Source: Occallatibacter sp. (GTDB taxonomy: Bacteria; Acidobacteriota; Terriglobia; Terriglobales; Acidobacteriaceae). From it: a stretch of DNA of 36,623 bases. The DNA is taken from NCBI GenBank assembly GCA_017883405.1, contig JADGNO010000250.1, positions 1 through 36,623 on the forward strand. Reading direction: 5' to 3'. Below, in pieces: positions 7,114 through 14,219 of this stretch. Both the position numbers and the translations under genes were made by a program. Positions within the stretch are counted from its first letter, which is position 1, and each line of letters begins with the position of its first letter. The notes beneath the pieces were generated by a model. The model was not told the origin of the DNA. It made no database searches and was given only the letters and a program-made list of their open reading frames with translations.

Positions 7114-7457
7114 CTGGGTCAGAGAATAGCACTTTGGCTCGGGCGGCTGAACGCAGGCAAGCCGGTTTTCAGCTTTGCAGGCCGTCAGGAACTTGGTATC
7201 GAGGTTCTCCGTATAACCTTTTATGTCCGGCCATGCACAGTCGTGTTCGAAAGTGGACAACAATTAGTGCTTCTTCCAGTGAACCAATGCGGCGATCTGC
7301 CTCAAATGGTTCAATTTAGTCGCGTGCATGCGTTTGGCAATCAGTGTGCTCAATGCATAGGCGGGTAGTCTGGCGCGCTGATCGGCGAGTTTTGCCCAGG
7401 ACAACTGCCCTACCCCTGCCGGTTGGCGTGCCGTTTTTTTTGAAAGCGAGGTACGAA
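7114..7457. other. Intergenic region between divergent genes
   Basis: The 344 bases contain no convincing gene on either strand. A weak sigma-54-like element (TTGGCA at 7334-7339 with TGCT ten bases on) points toward the DUF4097 gene but differs from consensus at several key bases. A run of eight T follows GTGCCG near 7435, but the preceding stem is only 3 bp, so I do not call a terminator. Confidence 0.5.
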
Positions 7458-8297
7458 ATGAAGCGAGTTCTGCTTTTGACGGTGGCACTCATCGTTACGG
7501 GTCTGGCGGTGATGCCGGTGTTTGCTGCTGAAGCCACATTTGACCGCACTTTAAAAGTGAGTGGCAAAGTGGATTTCACGGTCGGGACCGGTTCGGGCAG
7601 CATCCGTATAACGCACGGCTCTGATGGCCAGATACACATCTTTGGGCGTGTGCGCTCCAGCTTCGGCGCATCCGATGAGCAGGTTAAGCAAATCGCAGAC
7701 AATCCGCCCATTGAGCAGACAGGAAATATCGTCCGCATCGGTGTTCGCCGCGAGAACATGCACAACATCAGCATTGATTACGAGATTCAGGCGCCGGTCG
7801 ACTGCTACCTGAAAGCCTCTTCGGGCTCCGGAGAGGTGAATGACGACGGCGTGGGTGAAAATGCAAAACTCAGTACCGGCTCGGGCAGCATTCACGCCAC
7901 CGGATTGCATGGGGGGTTCTCAGTCGATACAGGCTCCGGCAACATCTACGTTGAGCAAATTGGCGACGGCGATGTCAGAGCTGAGACGGGCTCTGGCTCA
8001 ATTGAGCTGCGCAACCTTCATGGCGGACTGCATGCACAAACTGGCTCAGGATCCATCAAAGCGGCTGGAACACCATCTGCGGCTTGGAAGCTTGAAACCG
8101 GCTCAGGCAGCATCGAGCTGTGGACCGCCGAAGCGGGTTTGACAATCGACGCAGAAACCGGTTCGGGCAGCATTCATACCGATCGCGAACTGACTACGCA
8201 GGGCACGTCAAACCGCCACCATGTAACGGGCAAGATCAACGGCGGTGGGCCGGTCGTAAGGATGGAAACCGGGTCGGGCAGCATTCGCGTTCATTGA
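7458..8297 (+). CDS. Secreted DUF4097-type beta-repeat protein
   Basis: The product has 279 residues from ATG at 7458, supported by GAGG seven bases upstream; an earlier in-frame ATG at 7344 lacks both ribosome site and signal. It has a signal peptide (MKRVLLLTVALIVTGLAVM, cleavage near Ala23). The mature part contains about nine copies of a TGSGSI-like turn (GTGSGSIRI, STGSGSIHA, DTGSGNIYV, ETGSGSIEL, QTGSGSIKA, ETGSGSIHT and so on), mostly one every 17-25 residues. This is the pattern of DUF4097/adhesin-like proteins, predicted to wind as a beta-solenoid in the envelope. The role is unknown. A terminator follows at 8310. Confidence 0.85.
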   Translation: MKRVLLLTVALIVTGLAVMPVFAAEATFDRTLKVSGKVDFTVGTGSGSIRITHGSDGQIHIFGRVRSSFGASDEQVKQIADNPPIEQTGNIVRIGVRRENMHNISIDYEIQAPVDCYLKASSGSGEVNDDGVGENAKLSTGSGSIHATGLHGGFSVDTGSGNIYVEQIGDGDVRAETGSGSIELRNLHGGLHAQTGSGSIKAAGTPSAAWKLETGSGSIELWTAEAGLTIDAETGSGSIHTDRELTTQGTSNRHHVTGKINGGGPVVRMETGSGSIRVH

Positions 8298-8309
8298 TCT
8301 CTTCCTCAC

Positions 8310-8347
8310 AGGGACTGGGCCGCTCCTGGCAAGTCCCTGCCTTTTTT
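8310..8347 (+). terminator. Rho-independent terminator of the DUF4097 gene
   Basis: AGGGACT (8310-8316) pairs with AGTCCCT (8332-8338), with an inner GCC/GGC pairing, and is followed by GCC and six T. It lies 13 bases after the stop, and its T-run overlaps the stop of the convergent acid phosphatase gene. Confidence 0.88.
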
Positions 8348-9104
8348 ACGGAATCAGGTAATAAGGATCAGGATATTTAATTGAGAACTCAGCCTCGGGT
8401 GTGCCTTTAAGGTCACTCCACTGATCGCCGACATTCAGCACGAGTTTGTAGCCCTCCCTCACAATTTGTGCACGCATTGACGACTTGTAGGCAGTCGTAG
8501 ACTGCAATGCCGCCGATGCTGGACGAAGAATCAGCTTCTGCCAGTTCGTGAATCCCTGGTTGGAGAGATTACGCTCAGTCGCAGCGCGTTGCGACTCGGA
8601 CCTGCCGGTAATGAAGATGACGTTCACGCCCAACTTCTGCGCTTCTTTGTAGAGCCGCAGAGTGCCGGGAATCGCGGGCGCCTGCGCCGCATCAATCCAA
8701 GCATTCCAATCGCGTTGCACGTAATTGAATCCCGATTGCTGCAGCTCCTTGTAGTTCGTGAGCGAGGTCTCATCGATGTCGAGCACCACGGCCAGTTTCT
8801 TTGTAACGCGTTTCTGGGCCGCACGCCTGCGCAAGAATGCAATGGCCCGATCCGCCTGCGCGTCGAGATCGCGCGCGTAACAACCGCATGTGCAGGTGCA
8901 GTCGTGGTATTGCTTGACTTCATTTTTGAGAACGTCGAGATTGACGATTCGCTCGGCCGCAGCGTTTTGGCTGAATACTTGCTGCTGATTTGTGTTTGAT
9001 GGCTGCGAGGCTTGCTTCTGTGCAAACGTGCCGGGATTGAAACTCGTGATCGTTGCAGCGATCAATACTGCTCGACACATCAGAACGAAGTCCAGATTCT
9101 TCAA
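8346..9104 (-). CDS. Secreted HAD-superfamily acid phosphatase (class B/plant type, subfamily IIIB)
   Basis: The product has 252 residues if TTG at 9104 is the start. That choice gives GGAAGGGAAG at the right distance and a clean signal peptide (KNLDFVLMCRAVLIAATITS..TFAQ); the frame is open far upstream, and ATG at 9173 is the alternative. HAD motifs are present: VVLDIDETSLTN (DxDxT, nucleophile and general acid), FITGRSESQR (motif II), a Lys-containing SSMRAQIVREGYK region and NVGDQWSDL (motif IV). Such enzymes release phosphate from organic esters in the periplasm. A CTCTCGC stretch (four Cys alternating) follows QYHD near residue 60, where relatives have YHDSG; it is unusual and may bind a metal. 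Confidence 0.87.
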   Translation of the reverse strand: MKNLDFVLMCRAVLIAATITSFNPGTFAQKQASQPSNTNQQQVFSQNAAAERIVNLDVLKNEVKQYHDCTCTCGCYARDLDAQADRAIAFLRRRAAQKRVTKKLAVVLDIDETSLTNYKELQQSGFNYVQRDWNAWIDAAQAPAIPGTLRLYKEAQKLGVNVIFITGRSESQRAATERNLSNQGFTNWQKLILRPASAALQSTTAYKSSMRAQIVREGYKLVLNVGDQWSDLKGTPEAEFSIKYPDPYYLIP

Positions 9105-9245
9105 TGAATTCTTCCCTTCCTGCTGATACAGCACTGGCCGCGGCTCCGCATCGTACTCATAATCCTCAATCATCGCATTCCCGCCGTAGATCCCCCAACG
9201 AGGCTTGCGCGGAATCTTCCGTCCTCGCTTCGGTAAACTGGAGTC

Positions 9246-9983
9246 ATGGTTCATGTGATTCGTCCATTGCCGGTCGAGCGCATCAAGCTGCTCGTGTTCG
9301 ATCTCGACGGCACTCTTATCGACTCTGCACAGGACTTGTGCAACAGCGTAAACGCCGCGCTGGCGCAGTACGGCCGTGCTCCGCTCAACGATCCGGCGAT
9401 TGCGAGTTTTGTCGGCAATGGCGCTCCAATGCTCATGAGGCGATCCCTTGCTTTGGCCGACGGAATCGATCCCGTGCAAGTGGACGAAACTCTCCTGGCC
9501 GGCGCTTACGCTTTCTTTCTCCAGTATTACCGCGAGCATAAACTGGACTTCACCTATGCTTATGACGGCGTGCTTGAGGCGCTGGCCGCGCTTCGCGATC
9601 TGCACGACACGCACGGCGGACCACCCCGCACCATGGCCGTATTGACCAACAAACCGGTTCGCCCGGCGCGCGGCATTTGCGAGGGCCTTGGCATGGCCGA
9701 TTACTTCCTGCACATCTTTGGCGGCGACAGCTTCCCCGCTAAAAAGCCCGATCCTCAGGGTCTTCGCGCCCTCATGCAGGAGGCCGGCGCAACACCGGAT
9801 GAAACGGTGATGATTGGCGACAGCAAAGTTGACGTGGAGACGGCGCGTAACGCGGGAGCATGGGCTATCGGCTGCGCTTTCGGATTTGGGCCGCAGAACC
9901 TGTCTGAAATTGAACCGGACGTGATCGTTGATCGAGCTTCGGACTGGGCCATCGCTCTCAACCCTGCTTCGGCAACAGGATGA
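9246..9983 (+). CDS. gph: Phosphoglycolate phosphatase-like HAD hydrolase
   Basis: The product has 245 residues, and its start has TGGAG just upstream. HAD motifs in order are FDLDGTLIDS (residues 18-27), VLTNKP (motif II), KKPDPQGL (motif III Lys) and MIGDSKVDVETA (motif IV), with a helical cap between motif I and II as in Gph/PGP and PpaX. The likely reaction is hydrolysis of 2-phosphoglycolate, which arises from DNA repair, but the substrate cannot be told from motifs alone. It is divergent from the acid phosphatase gene. Bases 9256-9274, just inside the gene, recur exactly at 12895-12913 in the terminator of the STAS-Crp operon. Confidence 0.88.
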   Translation: MVHVIRPLPVERIKLLVFDLDGTLIDSAQDLCNSVNAALAQYGRAPLNDPAIASFVGNGAPMLMRRSLALADGIDPVQVDETLLAGAYAFFLQYYREHKLDFTYAYDGVLEALAALRDLHDTHGGPPRTMAVLTNKPVRPARGICEGLGMADYFLHIFGGDSFPAKKPDPQGLRALMQEAGATPDETVMIGDSKVDVETARNAGAWAIGCAFGFGPQNLSEIEPDVIVDRASDWAIALNPASATG

Positions 9984-10063
9984 GCCTGTCCGGCAGAGAT
10001 TACTCAGATTCTCCGGGAACTTCTTCCATCACCCTTCCGTACTGATCTCTTGAGGAGGGTCGA

Positions 10064-10612
10064 ATGAAGCTTCGTGCGCTTATCTTCTGTCTGCTTGTGG
10101 CCCCCGTGGCCCTTGCTCCCATGCGTGCCCGTGCAAACGACGACGCCGTCCAGTTCGGCTCTGATATCACGGCCTCGGCGGATCATCCCGTCCACGATGC
10201 CGTGTGCTTTTTCTGCGATGTCCGCGCCGACGGAGAAGTCACCGGCGACATCGTTGTATTCTTTGGCGACGTCCACATTAACGGCACAGCGCACCGTGAC
10301 GTAGTGAACTTTTTTGGCCGCACACAGCTGGACGACGGCGCAATCATCGAACGCGATCTGGTCAACTTCTTTGGCTCAGTCCGTGCCGGCCAAAACGCGC
10401 AGGTCGGCAGGAGCTTGGTTATCATCTTCGGAAGCCTGCATGCGCCAGGCTCTTTCAGCATCGGCCAGGACAAGTTCGTAATGCCGGGCTTCCTGCTCTT
10501 GATTCCGTTCCTCTTCTTCGCCTTGATCATCATCGTCATCGTTCGCGCAATCCGCGCCTGGCGCTGGCGTCGACGCATGTACGCCGGATATCCCGTTCCG
10601 CCGCATCTGTAG
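10064..10612 (+). CDS. Secreted repeat protein with C-terminal membrane anchor
   Basis: The product has 182 residues, and a strong GAGGAGG lies upstream of ATG. It has a signal peptide at residues 1-25, then repeats in which hydrophobic/Gly strands recur about every 18-23 residues: DIVVFFGDVHING, DVVNFFGRTQLDD, DLVNFFGSVRAG, SLVIIFGSLHAPG. This bactofilin-like pattern suggests a short beta-helix. A membrane helix (about 146-164, LLLIPFLFFALIIIVIV) and a basic tail (RAWRWRRRM) follow, so the repeat domain should face the periplasm with the tail in the cytoplasm. Cys48 and Cys51 (FFCDV nearby) could form a disulfide. I do not recognise a named family. Confidence 0.8.
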   Translation: MKLRALIFCLLVAPVALAPMRARANDDAVQFGSDITASADHPVHDAVCFFCDVRADGEVTGDIVVFFGDVHINGTAHRDVVNFFGRTQLDDGAIIERDLVNFFGSVRAGQNAQVGRSLVIIFGSLHAPGSFSIGQDKFVMPGFLLLIPFLFFALIIIVIVRAIRAWRWRRRMYAGYPVPPHL

Positions 10613-10656
10613 GCCGCGCGCCATCTACAGCGGTTTATGCGCTGTACCCTTAATGC

Positions 10657-11655
10657 ATGGGCAATCTCTCAGTGCCGTCACCGCGCCGCCTGCGCATCGT
10701 AATCCCTGGTGGCAGCGGGCACGTTGGCCACATGCTGGCGCGGTCCTTTCAGGAGCGCGGCCATCACGTCACCATCCTGACGCGCGGTCCTTACACGGCA
10801 AACTGGCAGACGGTGCACTGGGATGGGAGGCAAACCGGGCCCTGGGTTGAAACGCTCGAGGGTGCAGACGTCTGCATCAACTTAGCCGGACGCAGTGTCA
10901 ATTGCCGTTACCACGACGAAAATCGCCGCGAAATCTATAACTCCCGCATCGGGAGTACGAGGCTACTCAACCAGGTCATCGCCGATCTTGAAGAGCCTCC
11001 GCGGGTGTGGCTCAATGCATCGACTGCCACCATTTATCGGCATGCGCTCGACCGGCCCATGGACGAATTCACAGGCGAACTGGGCGGCGGCGAGATGATC
11101 TCAAAGCATCGCCGCGCACCGCAGACGTGGGACTTCTCCATTGGCGTGGCCAAAGACTGGGAGGCTGCCTTCTTTGAGGCTCCCACTCCGCGCACGCGCA
11201 AAGTGGCGCTGCGCTCTGCAATTGTAATGAGCCCTGTTCCGGGCAGTGCCTTCGCGGTATTTTCAAATCTGGTACGGATGAGCCTGGGCGGTAAGCAGGG
11301 CAATGGCCGTCAGTTCGTCTCGTGGATTCATGAAACCGACTTTGCGCGCGCCGTCGAATTTCTCATTCATCGCGCAGACATCGATGGCCCTGTAAACCTT
11401 GCTGCCCCCAATCCCCTGCCCAACCGGGACTTCATGCGCGAGTTGCGTAATGCCTGGGGAATGCCGAACGGACTGCCCGCGCCGCGTCCACTGCTCGACC
11501 TTGCGGCAACGATCATGCGCACGGAGACCGAACTGGTTTTGAAAAGCCGCCGCGTTATTCCGGGCCGGCTGCTGCAGGCCGGTTTTGAATTCGAGTTCCC
11601 CAGTTGGCCCCAAGCCGCAGAAGACCTGGTGGCGCAATGGAAACGCAGAGATTGA
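10657..11655 (+). CDS. TIGR01777 family epimerase (SDR, YfcH/SulA-like)
   Basis: The product has 332 residues. It has an extended SDR fold with the nucleotide loop IPGGSGHVGHML (about residues 16-27), INLAGRSVNCRY (the TIGR01777 'NLaGxxi..RW' motif), ASTATIY where the catalytic Ser/Thr and Tyr are expected, and a C-terminal DUF1731 region (about 280-330, LLLxxxRVIPGRLLQAGFEF, typical of the family). The expected YxxxK catalytic motif is degenerate, as in many members. The chemical role is unknown; relatives act on nucleotide sugars or in cell-division-linked processes. No ribosome site is obvious, and ATG at 10657 is chosen because the fold begins soon after it. Confidence 0.86.
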   Translation: MGNLSVPSPRRLRIVIPGGSGHVGHMLARSFQERGHHVTILTRGPYTANWQTVHWDGRQTGPWVETLEGADVCINLAGRSVNCRYHDENRREIYNSRIGSTRLLNQVIADLEEPPRVWLNASTATIYRHALDRPMDEFTGELGGGEMISKHRRAPQTWDFSIGVAKDWEAAFFEAPTPRTRKVALRSAIVMSPVPGSAFAVFSNLVRMSLGGKQGNGRQFVSWIHETDFARAVEFLIHRADIDGPVNLAAPNPLPNRDFMRELRNAWGMPNGLPAPRPLLDLAATIMRTETELVLKSRRVIPGRLLQAGFEFEFPSWPQAAEDLVAQWKRRD

Positions 11656-11685
11656 CGCTCAGGATCGCGGCCGATTCAAAAAAAC

Positions 11686-12216
11686 TCAGTGCGCCATCTT
11701 TCCCGTCTTAAGGAAAAAGCCGATGGCATGCGTAAGCAAACGGTCCGTATCAGTCTTCCATGCATCGATCTTTGCGTTGCCTGCTTCGTTCAGGCTCGTA
11801 AAGATACGTTGCCACTTCAATCTTGTGCCACCGCTGGCGGTTCTCTCCAAGGTCAGGCAAATACGATTCACTTGTTCGGACGAAACCACCGTGAATGCGA
11901 TTCGCTTGGGCGGCTCGTAGTGATCCGTATTCCAAACACCGGGCTCCAGCGGAGTTGTGAATATACAGTCTTCCTCGGCAAAGCCTGAGTTGCTGTATAC
12001 CATCTTGCTTTTCCATCCATCTAGCCATTCGTACTCGCGAACTGGGCAAAGGAGGGGAAAAACAGCTTCAGGGGCCTCGTCAAGCTCTCCTATGTACTCA
12101 GTAACCGCTCTCTTCGCGCGAAAAGTAGATGGGGTCTCAGCCAACGCATCAGTCGAACAGGCGAGGGCCGATGCCCCAACGCCTCCCATGAAAATCAGAA
12201 ACTCTTTGCGTGTCAT
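11686..12216 (-). CDS. Exported SRPBCC/START-like protein
   Basis: The product has 176 residues. The N-terminus MTRKEFLIFMGGVGASALA reads as a Sec or atypical Tat signal (RK rather than RR), with likely cleavage after ALA near residue 27. The mature part fits the SRPBCC (polyketide cyclase/START) fold: EYIGELDEAPEAVFPLLCPV at the start strand and helix, REYEWLDGWK, then ETx-type strands and a long C-terminal helix (KIDAWKTDTDRLLTHAIGFF). SRPBCC proteins bind hydrophobic ligands; an exported one is uncommon. No clear ribosome site precedes the ATG. It converges on the epimerase gene with 30 bases between the stops. The ligand is unknown. Confidence 0.78.
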   Translation of the reverse strand: MTRKEFLIFMGGVGASALACSTDALAETPSTFRAKRAVTEYIGELDEAPEAVFPLLCPVREYEWLDGWKSKMVYSNSGFAEEDCIFTTPLEPGVWNTDHYEPPKRIAFTVVSSEQVNRICLTLERTASGGTRLKWQRIFTSLNEAGNAKIDAWKTDTDRLLTHAIGFFLKTGKMAH

Positions 12217-12346
12217 GATTTGATCGTGAACTATAAAGCGGTAGACGGGTCAAGCGTTATCTGTGTATGTCGAGGAGCTTGCTTGAAAGTCATCTTCTCC
12301 ACAAAATGCACGCAACCGTCTCATTCCGCGATTTGCTCGTTCCCAG

Positions 12347-12802
12347 CTATTTCGGCGTTATATCAGTCACGGGCAAATCCCAATGAGAGGTCAGAATTTC
12401 AAACCTGCGCTGCTCTTCTTTTTGATACGTCGCCTGGTCCGGCCACAATTCCTTGATCATCGCTTCTTCGTCAGGATTTGAGCTTGTGGCCACCGTGCCA
12501 TTTTTGAAGACGATGGTCACGCGATAATCCCAGCGCCCGTCCTCAGTTGTGTGGTATGCCGGCGACTCGATCTTCACAGAGAGAATGCGCCCGGCCGCCT
12601 GCTCCTTCTTGAGCAGCGGATAGTGATTCTTCTTGAAGAGGCTGAGAAACTCTTCCTGGTGTCCCCACTGGCATTTGTAGTAGTACTCCACCACGTAAGG
12701 CTGGCCTGCTCCGCTTTGCGGCGGCGCACCTTGAGCTTTGAGTCGCGTGCTGAATGAAGCGGCGAATGCAATCACGAGAAAGGCAAAAATCAACTTGCGC
12801 AT
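12347..12802 (-). CDS. Secreted protein of unknown function
   Basis: The product has 151 residues from ATG at 12802, chosen for GGAGG seven bases upstream and the signal peptide that follows (MRKLIFAFLVIAFAASFS, cleavage near residue 24). The mature protein begins with QPYVVEYYYKCQWGHQEEF and has a helix (LSLFKKNHYPLLKKEQ) and strands (VKIESPAYH, DYRVTIVFKNG). The beta-alpha-beta layout is reminiscent of dimeric alpha/beta-barrel (NIPSNAP/EthD-like) proteins, but I see no diagnostic residue. Each neighbour lies across a gap of more than 100 bases, so it is probably a single-gene unit. Confidence 0.75.
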   Translation of the reverse strand: MRKLIFAFLVIAFAASFSTRLKAQGAPPQSGAGQPYVVEYYYKCQWGHQEEFLSLFKKNHYPLLKKEQAAGRILSVKIESPAYHTTEDGRWDYRVTIVFKNGTVATSSNPDEEAMIKELWPDQATYQKEEQRRFEILTSHWDLPVTDITPK

Positions 12803-12872
12803 AAGAGCCTCCGGAGTTTTCGATTGCAGCCATTGTACCGTGCGGGCTGCTACGCCCGTCGTAGATACAGCG

Positions 12873-12912
12873 AAAAGAAGAACCGGCAATGGATTGATTC
12901 GTCCATTGCCGG
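12873..12912 (-). terminator. Terminator of the STAS-Crp operon
   Basis: On the - strand a perfect 11-bp stem (CCGGCAATGGA / TCCATTGCCGG at 12912-12902 and 12893-12883) with an 8-base loop is followed by TTCTTCTTTT. It lies about 90 bases after the Crp-like stop. One arm plus part of the loop is identical to bases 9256-9274 inside gph. Confidence 0.85.
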
Positions 12913-13002
12913 TGAATGAGAGGAAATACCTTATGTACTTAACGCTTGCAACCGATCTATATGAACGAACTTTATGTATGAAGTAAGAACTTGCTGCGTA
13001 CT

Positions 13003-13719
13003 TTAATTGCCCGCATACGATTCCAATGCTGTTTTGCTGGGAATCGTTAAAGTCGAACCGTGGAAAGCAACCAGGTGGCGGCTCTTGAAGATGCTGAGCG
13101 TGCGAGTAACGGTTTCACGCGAGGCGCCGATGAATTCGCCAATCTCGCCGTGCGTAAGCGGAAAGCGGAAGTGCGTGCCGTCCTCGGTGGTTTTACCATT
13201 CTGGCTCCACTCAAGGAGCAGGCGGGCGAGCTTCTCAGGCGCCGAATTTGACAACCCGACCGTGCGCAGCTGCTCGCAGGCCAATGTGTAGTCGCGGGTC
13301 AGTTCCTCGGTCACTGTTTGGTAGACCTCGGGATGCCGCATCAGGAAGTTGGTGAAATCGCGGCGGCTGATCGGCGCGAGCTTGGCCGGATACAGTATCT
13401 CCGCGGTAATTTCTGAAGCTTTGCCGGAGAGCGCCGATGCCAGCCCGAGGATCTCGCCTTTTCTTGCAATGCGCAGAATCAGCCGACGGCCGTCGCTCGA
13501 GTTCATTGAAAGTTTTACTTCACCATCAAGGACGATGTAGATGCTGGATGCGGTGTCCTTCTCAGAAAAAACAATCTTGCCTGCCGGATAATTTACTGCC
13601 GTTGCCATGGCGCTCAAGTCCTTCAGCGCTTCAGGCGTCAACTTGTTAAAAAACTCTCCAGACAACCGCGACTGGTTACGATTGCCAGCGACTTCACTCT
13701 GCATCGTCATCGTTCCCAT
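13003..13719 (-). CDS. Crp/Fnr family transcriptional regulator
   Basis: The product has 238 residues from ATG at 13719. A GTG one codon earlier overlaps the upstream stop as GTGA, but GAGGAG fits the ATG spacing better. It has a cyclic-nucleotide-binding-type beta-roll (about 25-130), a dimer helix (about 135-160) and a Crp-type HTH (about 180-225) with the recognition helix GASRETVTRTLSIF. That keeps the Arg, Glu and Arg that read TGTGA in E. coli CRP. The phosphate-binding cassette reads GEILGLASALSGKASE and lacks the Arg-Ser/Thr pair that holds cAMP, and there are no Fnr cysteines, so its signal is neither obvious cAMP nor an Fe-S cluster. It is coupled to the STAS gene and probably expressed from a sigma-54 promoter. 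Confidence 0.92.
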   Translation of the reverse strand: MGTMTMQSEVAGNRNQSRLSGEFFNKLTPEALKDLSAMATAVNYPAGKIVFSEKDTASSIYIVLDGEVKLSMNSSDGRRLILRIARKGEILGLASALSGKASEITAEILYPAKLAPISRRDFTNFLMRHPEVYQTVTEELTRDYTLACEQLRTVGLSNSAPEKLARLLLEWSQNGKTTEDGTHFRFPLTHGEIGEFIGASRETVTRTLSIFKSRHLVAFHGSTLTIPSKTALESYAGN

Positions 13720-14003
13720 CACAACTCCTCACTCTTCTGCTGATCGCCCTGTTTGATGACTTCGGCGAGGGACTGAGTCCACAGTGTTCCGGTAATCAGT
13801 TCCGCGTGCGTTTGTTTATAGATCTCACGAAGTAGATGTGTGGCGTGTGCGTCCGCATACGTTACATCGCGCAGATCGATAACAAGCCGCTTACTCGAAA
13901 CGCGCGGAGACGCTTCCACCCAAACACGGCTTAGTTCTTCCGTCCATGGCCCCGCGATTCGTCCTTCCAGCTTGATCTGCGCGTCTTGCGCTCGTTCTTG
14001 CAT
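13719..14003 (-). CDS. STAS-domain protein
   Basis: The product has 94 residues, the size of a lone STAS domain. KRLVIDLRDVTYADAHATHLLREIYKQ (about residues 38-64) matches the STAS beta-strand/loop/helix around the phosphorylation site, where anti-anti-sigma factors have 'D-S-x-G'. Here the loop reads ADAHAT, so the phosphorylated Ser is missing and classical SpoIIAA-type switching is unlikely. The stop overlaps the Crp-like start (TGATG). The two genes form an operon behind the -24/-12 element at 14053-14069. It may bind the Crp-like protein or a kinase not present here. Confidence 0.85.
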   Translation of the reverse strand: MQERAQDAQIKLEGRIAGPWTEELSRVWVEASPRVSSKRLVIDLRDVTYADAHATHLLREIYKQTHAELITGTLWTQSLAEVIKQGDQQKSEEL

Positions 14004-14052
14004 TGAGATCTTTAACGTATGCCGGCTCTTCCTGCGCCACGCCCTGTACTAA

Positions 14053-14069
14053 TGCACGGCGCGTGCCAA
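14053..14069 (-). promoter_or_regulatory. Sigma-54 (-24/-12) promoter of the STAS-Crp operon
   Basis: The - strand reads TTGGCACGCGCCGTGCA, against the consensus TTGGCACGRNNNTTGCW. It is identical at the key GG and GC and differs at only two specified bases. The predicted start near 14042 leaves a leader of about 40 bases. A sigma-54 activator is encoded immediately upstream. The element is partly palindromic, a mild caution. Confidence 0.65.
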
Positions 14070-14161
14070 ACTTCGCCAGCGATAGCGGAGTGTCCGTGAG
14101 TGATTGCAATTTAAGGGGCTTAGCGGATCTCTGAGAAGAGTATTGCGCAGGGACGACGGAG

Positions 14162-14219
14162 GAAGTGACGAAGTGACGATGACGAAATCTCGTCACTCTG
14201 ACTAAATGTAGTCACTTCG
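14162..14219. promoter_or_regulatory. Cluster of AGTGAC/GTCACT half-sites, probable enhancer for the sigma-54 activator
   Basis: There are four half-sites: AGTGAC at 14164-14169 and 14172-14177, GTCACT at 14192-14197 and 14211-14216. AGTGACGA (14172-14179) and TCGTCACT (14190-14197) form a perfect 8-bp dyad with a 10-base spacer. GAAGTGAC is repeated in tandem, and CGAAGTGAC reappears inverted at 14211-14219. The cluster lies roughly 95-165 bases upstream of the -24/-12 element and overlaps the last codons of the activator gene, which is normal enhancer geometry. Confidence 0.6.

Noticed and set aside
7334-7350. Sigma-54-like element before the DUF4097 gene
   Set aside because: GG and GC spacing is right, but the C of GGCAC and the first T of TTGC are missing, so I regard it as chance.
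7588-8286. Regular DNA repeats that might suggest a CRISPR-like array
   Set aside because: The repeats keep reading frame and encode TGSGSI turns inside a complete gene.
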